DNA from: Smallanthus sonchifolius
Lineage: Eukaryota; Streptophyta; Magnoliopsida; Asterales; Asteraceae
DNA: 64,000 nucleotides
Direction of reading: 5' to 3'
Assembly: GCA_023525975.1 (NCBI GenBank)
Contig: CM042023.1
Location: forward strand, 1,178,001-1,242,000
The notes under the pieces: generated by a model
What the model was told of the DNA's origin: nothing
What the model saw: the letters and a program-made list of their open reading frames with translations, nothing else
Databases searched by the model: none
Part shown: positions 45,545 to 56,472 of the stretch, piece by piece
Layout: each line of letters begins with the position of its first letter
How positions within the stretch are numbered: position 1 is the stretch's first letter
Translations under genes and position numbers: made by a program

Positions 45545-47894
45545 CTAGGTTATAGACCCGTGTATTACACGGTGTTGTATGATAGAAAACTGAAAGTCCA
45601 ATAATGTGTATAATAGAAATTAAATAATAAATAATTCTATGAAAATTTAGAACTTTTACAGCCCTATATACATTTGTATAGAAATTTTACATAATAAAAA
45701 GAACACCAATAAATTAAATGAATGAACACAAACAAACTTCCCGCCGAACGATTCACGAATTGTTCGCTGAACGTTCAGTTCATTTGCAGTATTGCCTAAT
45801 CTATTAAACCGAGGGGTTAAGGTTAGATGTGTACGCTGTAGAATATGCATATTTTTTCTGAATGCAGATTAGCAGCTGATGTATGGAGGGGAGTTGAGAA
45901 GTAGGTAGGTTGCTCTCTGTTCAATGGGCAAGGAGTTGGGCAGGTGTTGGCGGGTAAAGGTTTTACAGGAAAGTAGGAGAAAGTTTGTTACTCTTTATCT
46001 TTAAAAAAAATTATTAAACGGATCAAAACTCAAACACAAGTTGATAAAGATTAAATATTGTTTAAACATGTCAAAACTCAAAAACTAAACACGGGTCAAA
46101 ACTCAAAACACTTGTCAAAAACTCAAGCACGGGTTGATTAAACAGGTCAAAAACTAAAAAAAAACTCAATCAAAAGTAAGTCAACAAAAAATGAAATAAA
46201 GAAATTTCACAATCACAAATATGCAACACTTGCCTGTACATTTCAGTTCCTGATTAAGATAGTGAAACCAATTCCGTATTTGCAGAACTGCAAAAATAAA
46301 TAACTGAAAAACATACCACAGTTTACAAATTCTGAAGGACTGTTACCAGAACTACTTTGGGCATCCACCGGTGCATTGCTAGTTGACGAAGCACTTATTT
46401 GAGACTTAGATACATTATTATCCATGTCATACTTGCTGCTACTTCAAAAATCTTCTAAAATACTATGTTTATTTGTGACATGGTCTTTTCCTAAATTTCA
46501 TGTTAGCTTATTCTCAGTAGTTACAAATGGAGGCTTAGTACACCAACCAAGACACCCTCTGCTTTGTTGCAAAAAAGTTTACAACCATAAAAACGATTAG
46601 GAAAAAACAATATAGCATAAAAAACTAAGTAATCTGATGTTATGGATTTGAAGATAGTGAGATTCAAGGAAGCATGTGATTAGACAAGCGGATGAATATG
46701 CAACAAAGCATCAGAATTGGTTTATGTTATATCACGAATTTGTAATGTTCTAAAAAATTTGGCATTACAGGAAGACAAAACTGCAATTGGTTAATAAACA
46801 TAAAAAAACAAAATTGAACACTCATTTTTTAAATCTTAAATATGATCCATTGCCAAAAAAAAATTTAAACATTTTAAATTTATTATTTTTGTTATTGTAA
46901 TGGAGCAACCTCTCTATCATCCATCTTGTAATAGAGGAAATGTTTGCTTTCATCTCACCATCTTCATCCGCTTGTCTAATCACATGCTTATGTTTAATGT
47001 GTTGCTTCTGTTGTCTTTTCCTGATGATTTATCATAACAATAACACCTCCCCTGAAAATCATACAAAAACAGGAAGGGAACAAAAGAATCAAAACAGTAG
47101 CAACATGTTAAACAAAACAACCAGAAAATAGGACTGAATTTGTGAAGTTTTAGGCTTTTGTTACCATATTATGAATATATAGATGTATCTGAAAACTTCA
47201 GTTGGTAAAAGTCTGGAAGAAATTAAAAATTATGAGGTGTGAACTCAAATTCTTACTGAAATTGAAGCCAGATTTAACCTATATATTCTGATAAATTTCT
47301 GTCAAACTTCCACCTAAAACAGTACTTCTCCTATAAATTTCTATAAAACCCTTAACATACTTGTTGCGATCGAAGGAAGAGGAAGCAGCCGTGTGAATAC
47401 CTTCTCAACGAACGGGGATTAAACAACAACTACAATCAGAATAAAAACAACAAATTAAAACGGTGAGAATTAGAAAGAAACCCTAAACAGGTGAAAATCA
47501 TAACAAATCGACCTAAGAACTTACAAATTAGCGATTTAGGTGAATGAAAATGGATTACCGTTTGATATAAAATACCTGTTGGGATCGAATGAAGGGGAAT
47601 CTGCCGTATGAAGAACAACGTACGAAGACTAAGCCGTAGATTACACAGATTTTGGAGAAGAAGAAGAAGGTAGAACGGCGGATTAAGGTTTTGGGTTACG
47701 AAAGAAGCAAACGATCGGGTATTGTCGTTTTTATTAGATCCGGAAATTAGCAGATTAGTCGGGTCAATGACCCGTGCTTTTCTTTAACGGGTTAAGAGGC
47801 ATTTGGGCGCGAAATTGAGTATATTCAGTGTAAGAGTGAATCTGATGATGTCAAGTGTCAGTGTCATTTTTTTTTACTCATTTATTAGTATAGA
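45545..47894 (-). mobile_element. Helitron with captured gene sequence
   Basis: The minus-strand 3' end is a perfect hairpin CCGTGT-AAT-ACACGG followed by CTAG (45545-45548) and T, as in the copies at 17752 and 39258. A matching 5' start A|TCTATACTAATAAA sits at 47894. If these belong together the element is 2350 bp. The interior is unlike the short copies. It holds a segment resembling a plant gene leader with introns (about 47330-47710, gtaagttcttagg and similar motifs on the minus strand) and an ATG-led exon (46317-46425). The pairing of the two ends is inferred. Confidence 0.65.
46317..46425 (-). pseudogene. Captured first coding exon, unknown gene
   Basis: Starts MDNNVSKSQISASSTSNAP, continues serine-rich to about residue 36, and ends at a good donor (CTGTG|GTATGT). 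Reading past the donor quickly loses codon character. The serine-rich start resembles N-termini of several plant zinc-finger and transposase-derived proteins, but I do not recognise the gene. No downstream exon is evident before the Helitron end. Confidence 0.4.
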
Positions 47895-49797
47895 TGGATT
47901 CGGCTAAATTAGACGCCAACAAGGTATGTAATGTGACAATGAGATTAATAAAGTGTGTAATCGGTAAGGTAGGGTTTAGTATGCAGAAATGAGAGGTGTA
48001 ATTGAATGGACGATTACGAGGGAATAAAAAAATGGTGTTTGGTTGGACGATGTAATGGAATCACTCATTTCACAAGTAATGTCATTCCCTCTAAATCTCT
48101 CACATTCATTCAATCTACTCCCCTTGTTTTTTTTCATTCCATCCCCTCTTTCACCTTTCAACACCAGCACACCCTCTTACCACCTCCACCAACCATCACC
48201 GCCGCCTCCACCACCCACCGCCATCTATCGCCGCCACCACCCACCCCCACCTCCCACCGCCGCCGCCACCCACGACCACCTACCACCACCGCCGCCGCCG
48301 CCGCCACTGTCACCGCCACCCACCGCCACCTCCTACCACCGCCACCCCCACCCACAACCACCCACCACCGCCCGTCGCCGCCGCCGCCGCCACCACCCAA
48401 TACCGCCACCCACCACCGTCGCCACTCACCACCGCTTTTTATTTTATCGTCTTTTCTAGCCTACTAATTACCAAACAGCATAAAGTAATGATTTATTGCA
48501 TTACCTCATGTTAACCAACACCCGTAATGGGCCCAGCATCTCGAGGGGCCCAAAAAAAATAAATTTTTTTTTATGTATATATAAAATTTTCTAGACTTTA
48601 AAAACAATTGGGCATTTTTTAAAAACATTTGGCCCCAACAATTAGTATATTAAAATTTTTTGTGACTTGGGCTTAAAATTTTTCTTGGACTTGGGCCAGA
48701 CCAGCGCTCCACAACGGTGCTGTTGCTGATCGACGTCTCCACCAGACCAGACAGACGACCAGACGCTGTTGCCTAGAGAGTATAAACCGCGAAGAAGTGA
48801 TTAAAGAATTTGCAGCGAACAATGCTAGGCGAGCTTCACGAATCATCGGTTAGATATTACGGTATGTAATTATGATACTATGATTTTGTTATGTCTATGC
48901 TATAACGTTAATTGTCGTTAAAAAAAATTAGTTTATAAAATTATATATTTCGTTATGGGCCTTTTTTTAGGCTCGTGTAGGGCATTCGAATCCTCGGGAC
49001 CGGCTCTGGTAACCAAACAAGACAATGGAATGGAATGGTCCATTTCATTCATCTGTCCATTCCGTTTCCTCGTTCATTCCATTCACTCGTCCATTCTATT
49101 CCCTCGTCCGTTTCATTACCACATACCAAACAGACCCTAAATGTTTTTGTGTGAGCACGTTGTTTAGTAAAATCCTAGAAATTAAATGGTTTTGTCGTCG
49201 TGAACATAAATTTACACGATATGGACTAGACAATACATGACGTTGTAAGCCATGGAACAACACATGGTGGGTCAAACACAAAACTTGCAAAGTCAAAATG
49301 TAAAGAAGTTAATATTGGGGTGTGGGGTGGGGGTGGGGGTGGGGGGCGATTGGAAAATGAGATGGTCTATGAAAAATAAATATAAAAAAAGAAAGGTTAT
49401 TTCTTCATGAACGTTGATCAAAAGATGAACCCAAGTTACGATTTTACTGGTGTTGTATAACTCTATAGTCATATAAAAAATAGTTAAGATTATATTCATA
49501 TGTGACGTGACTTCTACTTTTGTATAACTACTTTTGGTCAAAATATCGTGTTTTATTCCCATCAATTCCTGTTAAAAATCATGGTGTACGCGTGAAACAC
49601 CACTCGTTAATTAGAGTCAGCCTTTTGAGTCCTTTTCCAATTTGCAATACTAGGTCAAATATGGGTAGTTACCCATGTTTACATGTTCTTAGTAGTGTTC
49701 CTAAGTTTAAGTGTTTTTCAGTTGTTTTGTAATACTTTTACAGGAATTTGTGTTTTTAGAAAGTAGATATGGAAAAAATGAATTAATCAAACTCTTG
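47895..49797. other. Nested repeats and a CCACCG simple repeat, no gene
   Basis: A (CCACCGCC)-type low-complexity tract at about 48175-48440 is open in several frames on both strands. A segment from about 48505 to 49009 may be a hAT element: right end CCGGCTCTG followed by gtaaccaa, left flank ttaaccaa (7 of 8 matching). The sequences outside it (ggtgtttggttgg at 48032, ataccaaacagaccc at 49125) look like PIF-type MITE ends. None is certain. Confidence 0.4.
49317..49348 (+). other. G-quadruplex-prone G tract
   Basis: Six G-runs of four to six bases separated by single or few bases (ggggtgtggggtggggg...). Such a run would be expected to fold as a quadruplex when single-stranded. No promoter is nearby. 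Confidence 0.6.
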
Positions 49798-50706
49798 TTT
49801 TCTCACTATTTTCACTCAGTAAGTCTCTCTATTTTCTGGGATTCTAAGATGGTACATAACAGTTGATGATTCTCGTACAATGTAGAGCAGGGGCGAACCT
49901 ACCCTAGGGCCAGGGATCGCCCGCGCTACCCCTAAACTTTTTACGCGCAGCGTAATTTTTTTTATTACGGTTTTATGTATCCAGTTACCCCCGAGCAAAA
50001 ATTACGTTAGCTCTCAAATTTTTTTAAAAGCCAACACTTAATAAAAAGTCCAAATTTTTTTTATAAAAAACCCAATAATTTATAAAAAGTCCTCACATTT
50101 AAGGTATTGTTAAAACATTTGGGCTTTTGAGATTTAGCCAGCCCAAATGGCTTATAAGTTATACAGGAAAATGATTAAACCGAGAGGTTTCCCTTGTACG
50201 AGACGAAGATACAAGATGGGGTTATCATCATGGAACAATCATTTTTCTCACTATTTTCCCTCTGGAAGTATCTCTATTTTCTGGGATTCTAAGATAATAC
50301 ATAACAGTTGATGATTCCCGTACGATGTAGAGCAAGGGCGGACCTGCCCTAGGGCCAGGGGTAGCCCGCGCTACCTCTCAACTTTTTACGCGCAATACAA
50401 TTTTTTTTACGGTTTCATGTATCAAGTTACCTATTGAGCAAAAATTAAATTACCCCTGAGCAAAAATTACGTTACCTTTCAAAAAATTTTAAAAGCTAAC
50501 ACTTAATAAAAAGTCCAAAATTTTTATAAAAAAACCCAATACTTTATAAAAAGTCCCCACATTTGAGGTATTGTTAAAACATTTGTGTTTTTGGGCTTTA
50601 GCCAGCCCAAATGGCTTATAAGTTATACTGCAAAAGGACTAAACCGAGAGGTTTCCCTTGTATGAGCCGAAGATACAAGATGGGGTTCTCATCATGGAAC
50701 AATCAT
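49798..50706. repeat. Tandem duplication of the 5' end of a hAT element plus flank
   Basis: Copy 1 (49798-50242) and copy 2 (50243-50706) both begin ttttctcactattttc, contain the hAT start CAGGGGCGAACC / CAAGGGCGGACC after atgtagag, and end catcatggaacaatcat. Copy 2 has an extra 20-base gagcaaaaatta... repeat. The duplicated segment includes host flank, so it arose after insertion or by template switching. Confidence 0.8.
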
Positions 50707-51762
50707 AAGTGTACTTAAATTATTTCCGAAAGTTGTTGACGTGTTTCGTTATGTTAAAGAAGAAGGAGATGACACTCAACAACGATCTAATGTAAAAGGT
50801 ATTCTATCCTGTTTTAAAAAACTTGAGTTTGTTTTTTGTACACACTTGATGGGAGATGTTTTAGGCCTCACAATGCTCACTCTAAACATCTTCAAAAAAA
50901 AAGATAAAACTTATTAGAAGCGACTAAGATGACAAACGGAACAAAACGAACATTGAATGATTTATGACAAAATGGGTTTGATGATATGTTGAAAACAGTG
51001 ACTTCTTTTTGTGGAAAAAAAACAATATTAAGGTGTTGGATATGACGAAAATTTATGGCAACCCAAGAAACAGTAGGAATGTCATTACTAATAGACATCA
51101 TTTTGAAGTTAAGGCTTTTAATACGGTTTTGGATATGCAAATTCAAGAATTGGGAAATCGATTCAATGAGGTATCAACTACATTGATATAAAATATGTCG
51201 GGTTTAAATCCTTGTGATTGGTTTTCTAAATTTGACATATATAAGATTGAGGCATTTTCTTAGATGTATTCGGATGATTTTAATCTAAATGAAAAATGGT
51301 GTCTTTTAGGTGAGCTTAAAGTCTTTTATCACTACATAAATGAAGATGATAGATTTGTGACCTTACTCGTCTAATGGTGGAAACGGAAAAAGATTTTTAT
51401 TTTTCTTTGGTTTATCGGGTATTGATGCTAGCGTTGGTTTTACCGGTTGCAACCACAACCGTTGAAAGATGTTTTTCTAAATTGAAGCTTATCAAGACGG
51501 ATTTACGCGATAGAATGGGAGACGAGTATTTGAAAAATGCTCTAGTTTGTGCGATCGAAATAGAAATATTTAACAAAGTAACGGATGACGATGTAATGAT
51601 TCGATTTCAAGCTTTCATAAACCGAAGAGGAGAGATCTAAGATCATCTATTAGGTATTAGTTTTACTTCATTTATTATCGTGTTTTTTTTTTGTTTCATT
51701 TATATGAAAGTACGGTAAAAAAAATTCATTATCCCTAAACTTATGTTTTAGATCCGCCACTG
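49888..51762 (+). mobile_element. hAT transposon relic with transposase remains
   Basis: Left end CAGGGGCGAACC (49888) or, in the second copy, CAAGGGCGGACC (50333). Right end GGATCCGCCACTG-like, reading GATCCGCCACTG, ends at 51762. The 8-bp flank atgtagag precedes both left ends and follows the right end (51763-51770). Inside, from about 50700, are decayed pieces of a plant hAT transposase ending in the dimerisation domain. Confidence 0.85.
50700..51640 (+). pseudogene. hAT transposase, decayed, C-terminal dimerisation domain visible
   Basis: The last block (51374-51640, 88 codons) reads VLMLALVLPVATTTVERCFS, then KLIKTDLRDRMGDEYLKNAL and a short tail. This is the hAT C-terminal dimerisation motif with its typical TxxxERxFS core. 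Upstream blocks (51009-51191) with NSRNVITNRHHFEVKAF and DMQIQELGNRF belong to the same transposase but are split by several stops and frameshifts. The N-terminal zinc finger is missing. It cannot encode an active enzyme. Confidence 0.85.
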
Positions 51763-51770
51763 ATGTAGAG

Positions 51771-52197
51771 CATGTAATCACGTAGGATGTAACATGTGTT
51801 TTAATGAGACAGTAAGTCAGATTCGCGAACTAATTAAGGCTTCCTATTGCTTTCAAACCCCAAAAGGCAAATAATAATTCAATACCAACGTTTCCATGAA
51901 CCTTCGTGTACATGACGGAAATCAGTGGACATAAATATTTGAATTTTGTGTTGAATATATTGAACCACGTACAACTATATATTTTTCGAGGCCATTGTAG
52001 TTTCGTAGTTGCATCATAAAACAAATCAAAGCTTAAGTCAGAATATATAGTAATGGAGAGGACTCTTTTATGAATATGACGCTTTCTTTTTATCCCCAAA
52101 TGATTCTCCTTCTTTTGTCTCATAACTAAATATGTATCGTTGGCCATTTGGTGTAATGGATTTTAAGAACTGTGGTTTTTAAATTTTAGAGTTTTTA
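51771..52197. other. Intergenic; short SINE head fragment at 52138-52160
   Basis: tcgttggccatttggtgtaatgg matches the first 23 bases of the 5658-type SINE and then stops, so it is a truncated fragment. No gene was found. Confidence 0.45.
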
Positions 52198-52740
52198 GGG
52201 AAAATGGATTTTAATAATCTAACATTTTATCAATTGGTCAATAATAATCTCAACTAAGAGTATTCTTAACACTAGTCCCTACTTTCAAACTATTATTTTA
52301 CATTGTACCCCCCGTTAAAAAAACTTAACGTCGTTAGATCTTATATGACGTGGACATCTGCAAACCGCAGGAAAGTCGAGCCAAGATAGCAGTGGTCTCC
52401 TGGTGGGTTTTGACATTGGCTCTGGTGGTGTTTAACGGGTTTCGTTTTTTTGGCAAGTCCAAACGGAGACAACGTTAGTGTTTAGTGGTGAAGACGGTGA
52501 TAGACTAGGGTTTGCAGACCAACCCTCCGACGAAGGTGGTGGCTAGGGTTCCGGCTTGGCTAGATTTTTCGGCGATTAGCAGATGTCCACGTCATATAAA
52601 ATTTAACGGCGTTAAGTTTTTTTAACGGGGGTCCAATGTAAGAAAATAGTTTGAAAGTAGGGACTGGTGGTAATAATATTCTCAGTTAAGATTATTATTA
52701 CCCAATTGGTAAAATGTGTGATTATTAAAATCCAATAATC
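52198..52740. mobile_element. Long-TIR Mutator-like element, divergent copy
   Basis: The left arm tggattttaataatctaaca and right arm gattattaaaatccaataatc are inverted. The arms also carry cttaacg..gttaga, ccctactttcaaacta and their complements, as in the element at 55201. The interior differs from that copy: a ggtttcgttttttt...ggttccggcttggc block instead of the extended hairpin. No clear target duplication. Confidence 0.75.
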
Positions 52741-52905
52741 TTTTAAAATTTGAATTTAAAACATGATATATTGTAGAAATTTGAAGTTTATATGTATTTT
52801 TTTATTTTATTTTAAATGAGAGATTAAATATTAAAATTTAGTGAGATTTTTCGTATAATAGGCAAGATTTAAAAAAAATATAGTTTTGATACGTAAATTT
52901 AATTA

Positions 52906-54218
52906 GAGTAAATTACATAGATTGTCCTTTATTTATACAATAAAATACACTCTGTGTCTTTTGACTTCAATAAGTAGACCACATTTCCTTTTCTTAAATA
53001 CTTTTATACACCCTATGTCCTTTACACTAACTGGTGTTAAGTTTTTCAATTAAGTTTTGGCATGTGTTTTGCACATGAGGGTATAATGATCTTTTTATCT
53101 ATTTAAGGACAATTTATGTAATTTATAAAACATTCCCTTGTCCTTCTTCCCCAAACCTTCCCCTTTGGTTTCTTCTGTAGGAATAACGGGTTCCCGGAGT
53201 AGTGTCAGAACCCTGATGTCGTCGACATTGTCTTCATCCTCTCTCCTGGACATCACTTATGGGTTCAACCACAAACATACACACCCAGATACATCATCAA
53301 ATTAGATCTAAAAATCTAAAATCAATATCTGGTCGCCGATGGTTTCTAGCCTAAACACAAAACCCACTTTTGAAACTTCAAATTAATACCACCCACTTCT
53401 TCCTTTTTCGATTTCTTTGTGAATTTATCTCGGTTATAGATCCATCGACGCGTCAAAATCGAGAGGGTAAAGAGCAATTGAACGGCAAAAGTTCTATGGG
53501 ACTCCAAACGAGTGGCAATCGGAGTGTAGGGGGAGCAATTTAACTACAAGATTCGACCTGAAAATGGCCTAAATCGACCCCTGATTAAGTCCGATTTGGT
53601 AGTGGTTGTACGGGGGAAGAGGAGGGCGGGCGATGGTGGAGATGGTCTACACTTACTAGGTGCGACGATGCTTGTTGCCAGCATTAATTTGGTAGAGATG
53701 GGCGTTAATCTCGTTGGTGGGGGTACTCCCACCGGCGGCCACACCTGCCGGAAAACTAGAACAGAGGCTGTATGTTCTTGGTGCAGGCATATAAAGAGAT
53801 AGTAGATAGAACAAATGGTGGTTTACTTGACCTTTTAAGTAGTTTGTTTACTTGGCCATTTAGATTTTGCCACATGTTAATGGTGATACGATGCCCAGGG
53901 AGAGGATGAAGACAGTGGTCCGGGAACCCGTTCTTCCGGCAAAAGAAACCAAAGAGGGGAAGGTTTATGGAAAAAGAAGGGGATGGGGTAATGTTTTATA
54001 AATTACATAAATTCTCCTTTAATGGGTAAAAAGACCATTATACTCTCATGTGCAAAGCGCATGTCAAAACTTAACTGAAAAACTTAACACCAGTTAGTGC
54101 AAAGGACATATGGTGTATAAAAGTATGTAAGAAAAAGACCTGTGGTGTACTTATTGAAGTTAAAGGACACAGAGTGTAATTTATAGTGTAAATAAAGGAC
54201 AATCTATGTAATTTACTC
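52906..54218. mobile_element. Long-TIR element with arms of about 300 bp
   Basis: Starts GAGTAAATTACATAGATTGT and ends with its complement. The arms match through cctttacactaactggtgtt, atgtgcaaagcgcatg-like sequence and the ccaaaccttccc..tttggtttctt and gggttcccgg..ctccctgg blocks, so the two halves could pair over most of 300 bp. The interior (53250-53880) has a GC-rich tggtgggggtactcccaccggcgg region without a recognisable product. No target duplication was identified. Confidence 0.75.
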
Positions 54219-54867
54219 TACCTCTTAAATGGAGCAATGCACCTCCTATTTGCTATACGGGGAGAGAACGAAAAACTTCAATCTAAATGAAAAACTTAGA
54301 AAACTCATATTGACCAATCATGTAATTACTAATTTTTTTTCTATTTTATTATGGAGAGTGGTAAAATGGAGTATTATTATTGACTTTTATCTAATTTTTC
54401 ACCATTTTTTTTAAATCTTAAATAAATTCTTCATACGTTATTATTTTTTTAAAGAAAAATTGGTTTTTAATAATCAAAACTATAATTCATTGACTAATAA
54501 TAATCAAACATAACAGTTTGACAGGTAATAATCCCAAATTTCATTTTTGTTGCCAATGACAGTTCTAGTAGCATAATCATTATAAATTTACACTCGATTT
54601 TCATCCGATTTCACTTGTACGTTTCTTGGTTTCATTTAAAATCGTCATGTGTTTTCTAAGTTTTTTTCATTTAAATGAGTTTTCTCATTAATCTTTGGAG
54701 ACCAAAAGTTTATTTTTATTATGTTGATTTTATTATTAAACTATAACTAAAACCACGGCATCTTAATTAGTAATGAGCACAATGAATGCGACATTTGGAA
54801 TTTTATCAATATTGTTTTTTAAACTAGACACTAGGATCTTTTTGGGAGATACATGTTTTTTAAATCG
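54219..54867. other. AT-rich region without recognised gene
   Basis: A block shared in part with 12350-12430 (tttcatttttgttg.caatgacaatcctag and acactcgatttt) suggests an unnamed dispersed repeat. Confidence 0.4.
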
Positions 54868-55040
54868 GGCCCAACTACCCCACTAGTTCAGATTGAACCC
54901 CCAACCTAAAAGGAAACCCACAACTAGGAAAACCCTCTTGCTTAACCTAAATAATTGCTCCAGATGAGACTCAAACCCAAGACCTCCACTATGGGAAGTC
55001 TTGGGTGCTGGGGCTACCATTGCACCAAATGGGCAACGAT
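54868..55040 (-). mobile_element. SINE related to the 5658 family, minus strand, diverged
   Basis: Minus strand: cgttgcccatttggtgcaat, then ggtagcccc and a B-box-like GGGTTTGAGTC, then a body with gttttcctagttgtgggttt and an A-rich end near 54868. The first 80 bases match the 5658 SINE; the rest is diverged. Target duplications are unclear. Confidence 0.7.
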
Positions 55041-55191
55041 AAATTTTTTAAATGGATTAGTTATATCTCTTAAATGGAGTAATCGACCTTCTATTTGCTA
55101 TATAATATAGCGAATACGCACATATGGGGGTTGATGGGGACAAAAATTGTGTTGTGTTTTTGTATTTGTAAATAAACGCAAATACTCCTCA
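55041..55191. other. Short spacer between SINE and Mutator-like element
   Basis: AT-rich, nothing recognised. Confidence 0.4.
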
Positions 55192-55200
55192 TACATAAAA

Positions 55201-55735
55201 GGATTATTGGATTTTAATAATCTCACATTTTACCAATTGGCCAATAATAATCTCAACTGAGAATATTCTTACCACCAGTCCCTACTTTCGAACTATTTTC
55301 TTACATTGGACCCCCAGTTAAAAAAACTTAACGCCGCTAGATTTTATATGACGTCGACATCTGCAAACTGCCGGAAAGTCAAGCCAAGCTAGCAATGGTC
55401 TCGTTGTGGGTTTTGAAATTGGCTCTGGTGATGTTTAACTGGTCTTGTTAAACACCACCGTTGTCTCTGTTTGGACTTGTCGGACAAACGAGACCAGTTA
55501 AACACCACCAGGGCTAACTTCAAAACCCACCGCGAGACCTCTGCTAGCTTGTCTCGACTTTCCAGCGGTTTGCGGATGTCCACATCATATAAAATCTAAC
55601 GGCGTTAAGTTTTTTTAACGGGGGGTTCAATGTAAGAAAATAGTTTGAAAGTAGAGACTGGTGGTAAGAGTATTCTCAGTTAGGATTATTATTGGTCAAT
55701 TGGTAAAATTTAGGTTTATTAAAATCCAATAATCC
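55201..55735. mobile_element. Long-TIR Mutator-like hairpin element with 9-bp TSD
   Basis: The 535-bp element begins GGATTATTGGATTTTAATAA and ends TTATTAAAATCCAATAATCC. The arms run almost to the centre, so the whole element can fold on itself; the centre near 55440-55510 has aaccagttaaacaccacc and its inverse. Flanks tacataaaa (55192-55200) and tacataaag (55736-55744) are a 9-bp duplication with one mismatch. A divergent copy lies at 52198. Confidence 0.85.
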
Positions 55736-55900
55736 TACATAAAGTTAGTAACATACACATATCACCTTCTAATTCCTTTAAAGGTAAAACTCACTTTTTA
55801 GTGAAACCTACCCCTTTAAGTATTTTAATAATTAAAACTGTTTTTGGTTAATACAAAGAGTGGGGAAAGTTATGGAAACCACATTCTACATTCAATATAA

Positions 55901-56037
55901 ATTAATAATGACTTTTTAACTATTTCTAAAAAAGCCAAGCCACTCGGCATAAAGCCATAAACTATAAAGCAAATAACATTAATAGGTTATTGCCTAACAA
56001 GCCTTAACGTATGAAGAAGCAGAGGTGGCTCACTGGC
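55901..56037 (+). repeat. Left copy of a 137-bp direct repeat flanking the foldback element
   Basis: Begins attaataatgactttttaac and ends agaggtggctcactggc. Matches 60887-61022 in the same orientation at roughly 90 percent or better. Confidence 0.85.
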
Positions 56038-56472
56038 ATGGGCGGCCGTGCAGGATAAATACCGAAAAAAATCAATATACTTTCTGTTTTTCTCAGAAAA
56101 GTCCCTCAACAAATTTTTGTACGTAAAAAACCAACATACTTTCTCTATTTTTCACAAAAGTCTCTCGACAAATTTTTGCTCATAAAAAACCAATATACTT
56201 TCATGTTTTCACTCGACAACTATTTATGTAACGAACCAAAATCCGGGTTTCGTTTTAAATAAATAAATATTTCTATTTAATATTATTACGGAAATAATAT
56301 TTTAGAAATAAGTTGAAACAATTGGGTTTCAAGTTAATTTTGGGGTTATGTTAGTTTTATCTATGTTTTGACATGAAAATGGATGAAATGTAAGTTGAGG
56401 GACTGAAATTGCAAATATGGCAAATTGGGTTTGATACCGGGGGACTGAAACAATTGGGTTTCAAGTTAAGAT

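Noticed and set aside
48006..48467. Overlapping proline/histidine-rich and glycine-rich open frames on both strands
   Set aside because: They are produced by a CCACCG simple repeat, which lacks stops in several frames. There is no start context, domain or homologous motif.
53544..53802. Sense and antisense open frames in the long-TIR element interior
   Set aside because: They are short, glycine- or proline-rich, and inconsistent with splice sites. They may be captured DNA but are not supportable as a gene.
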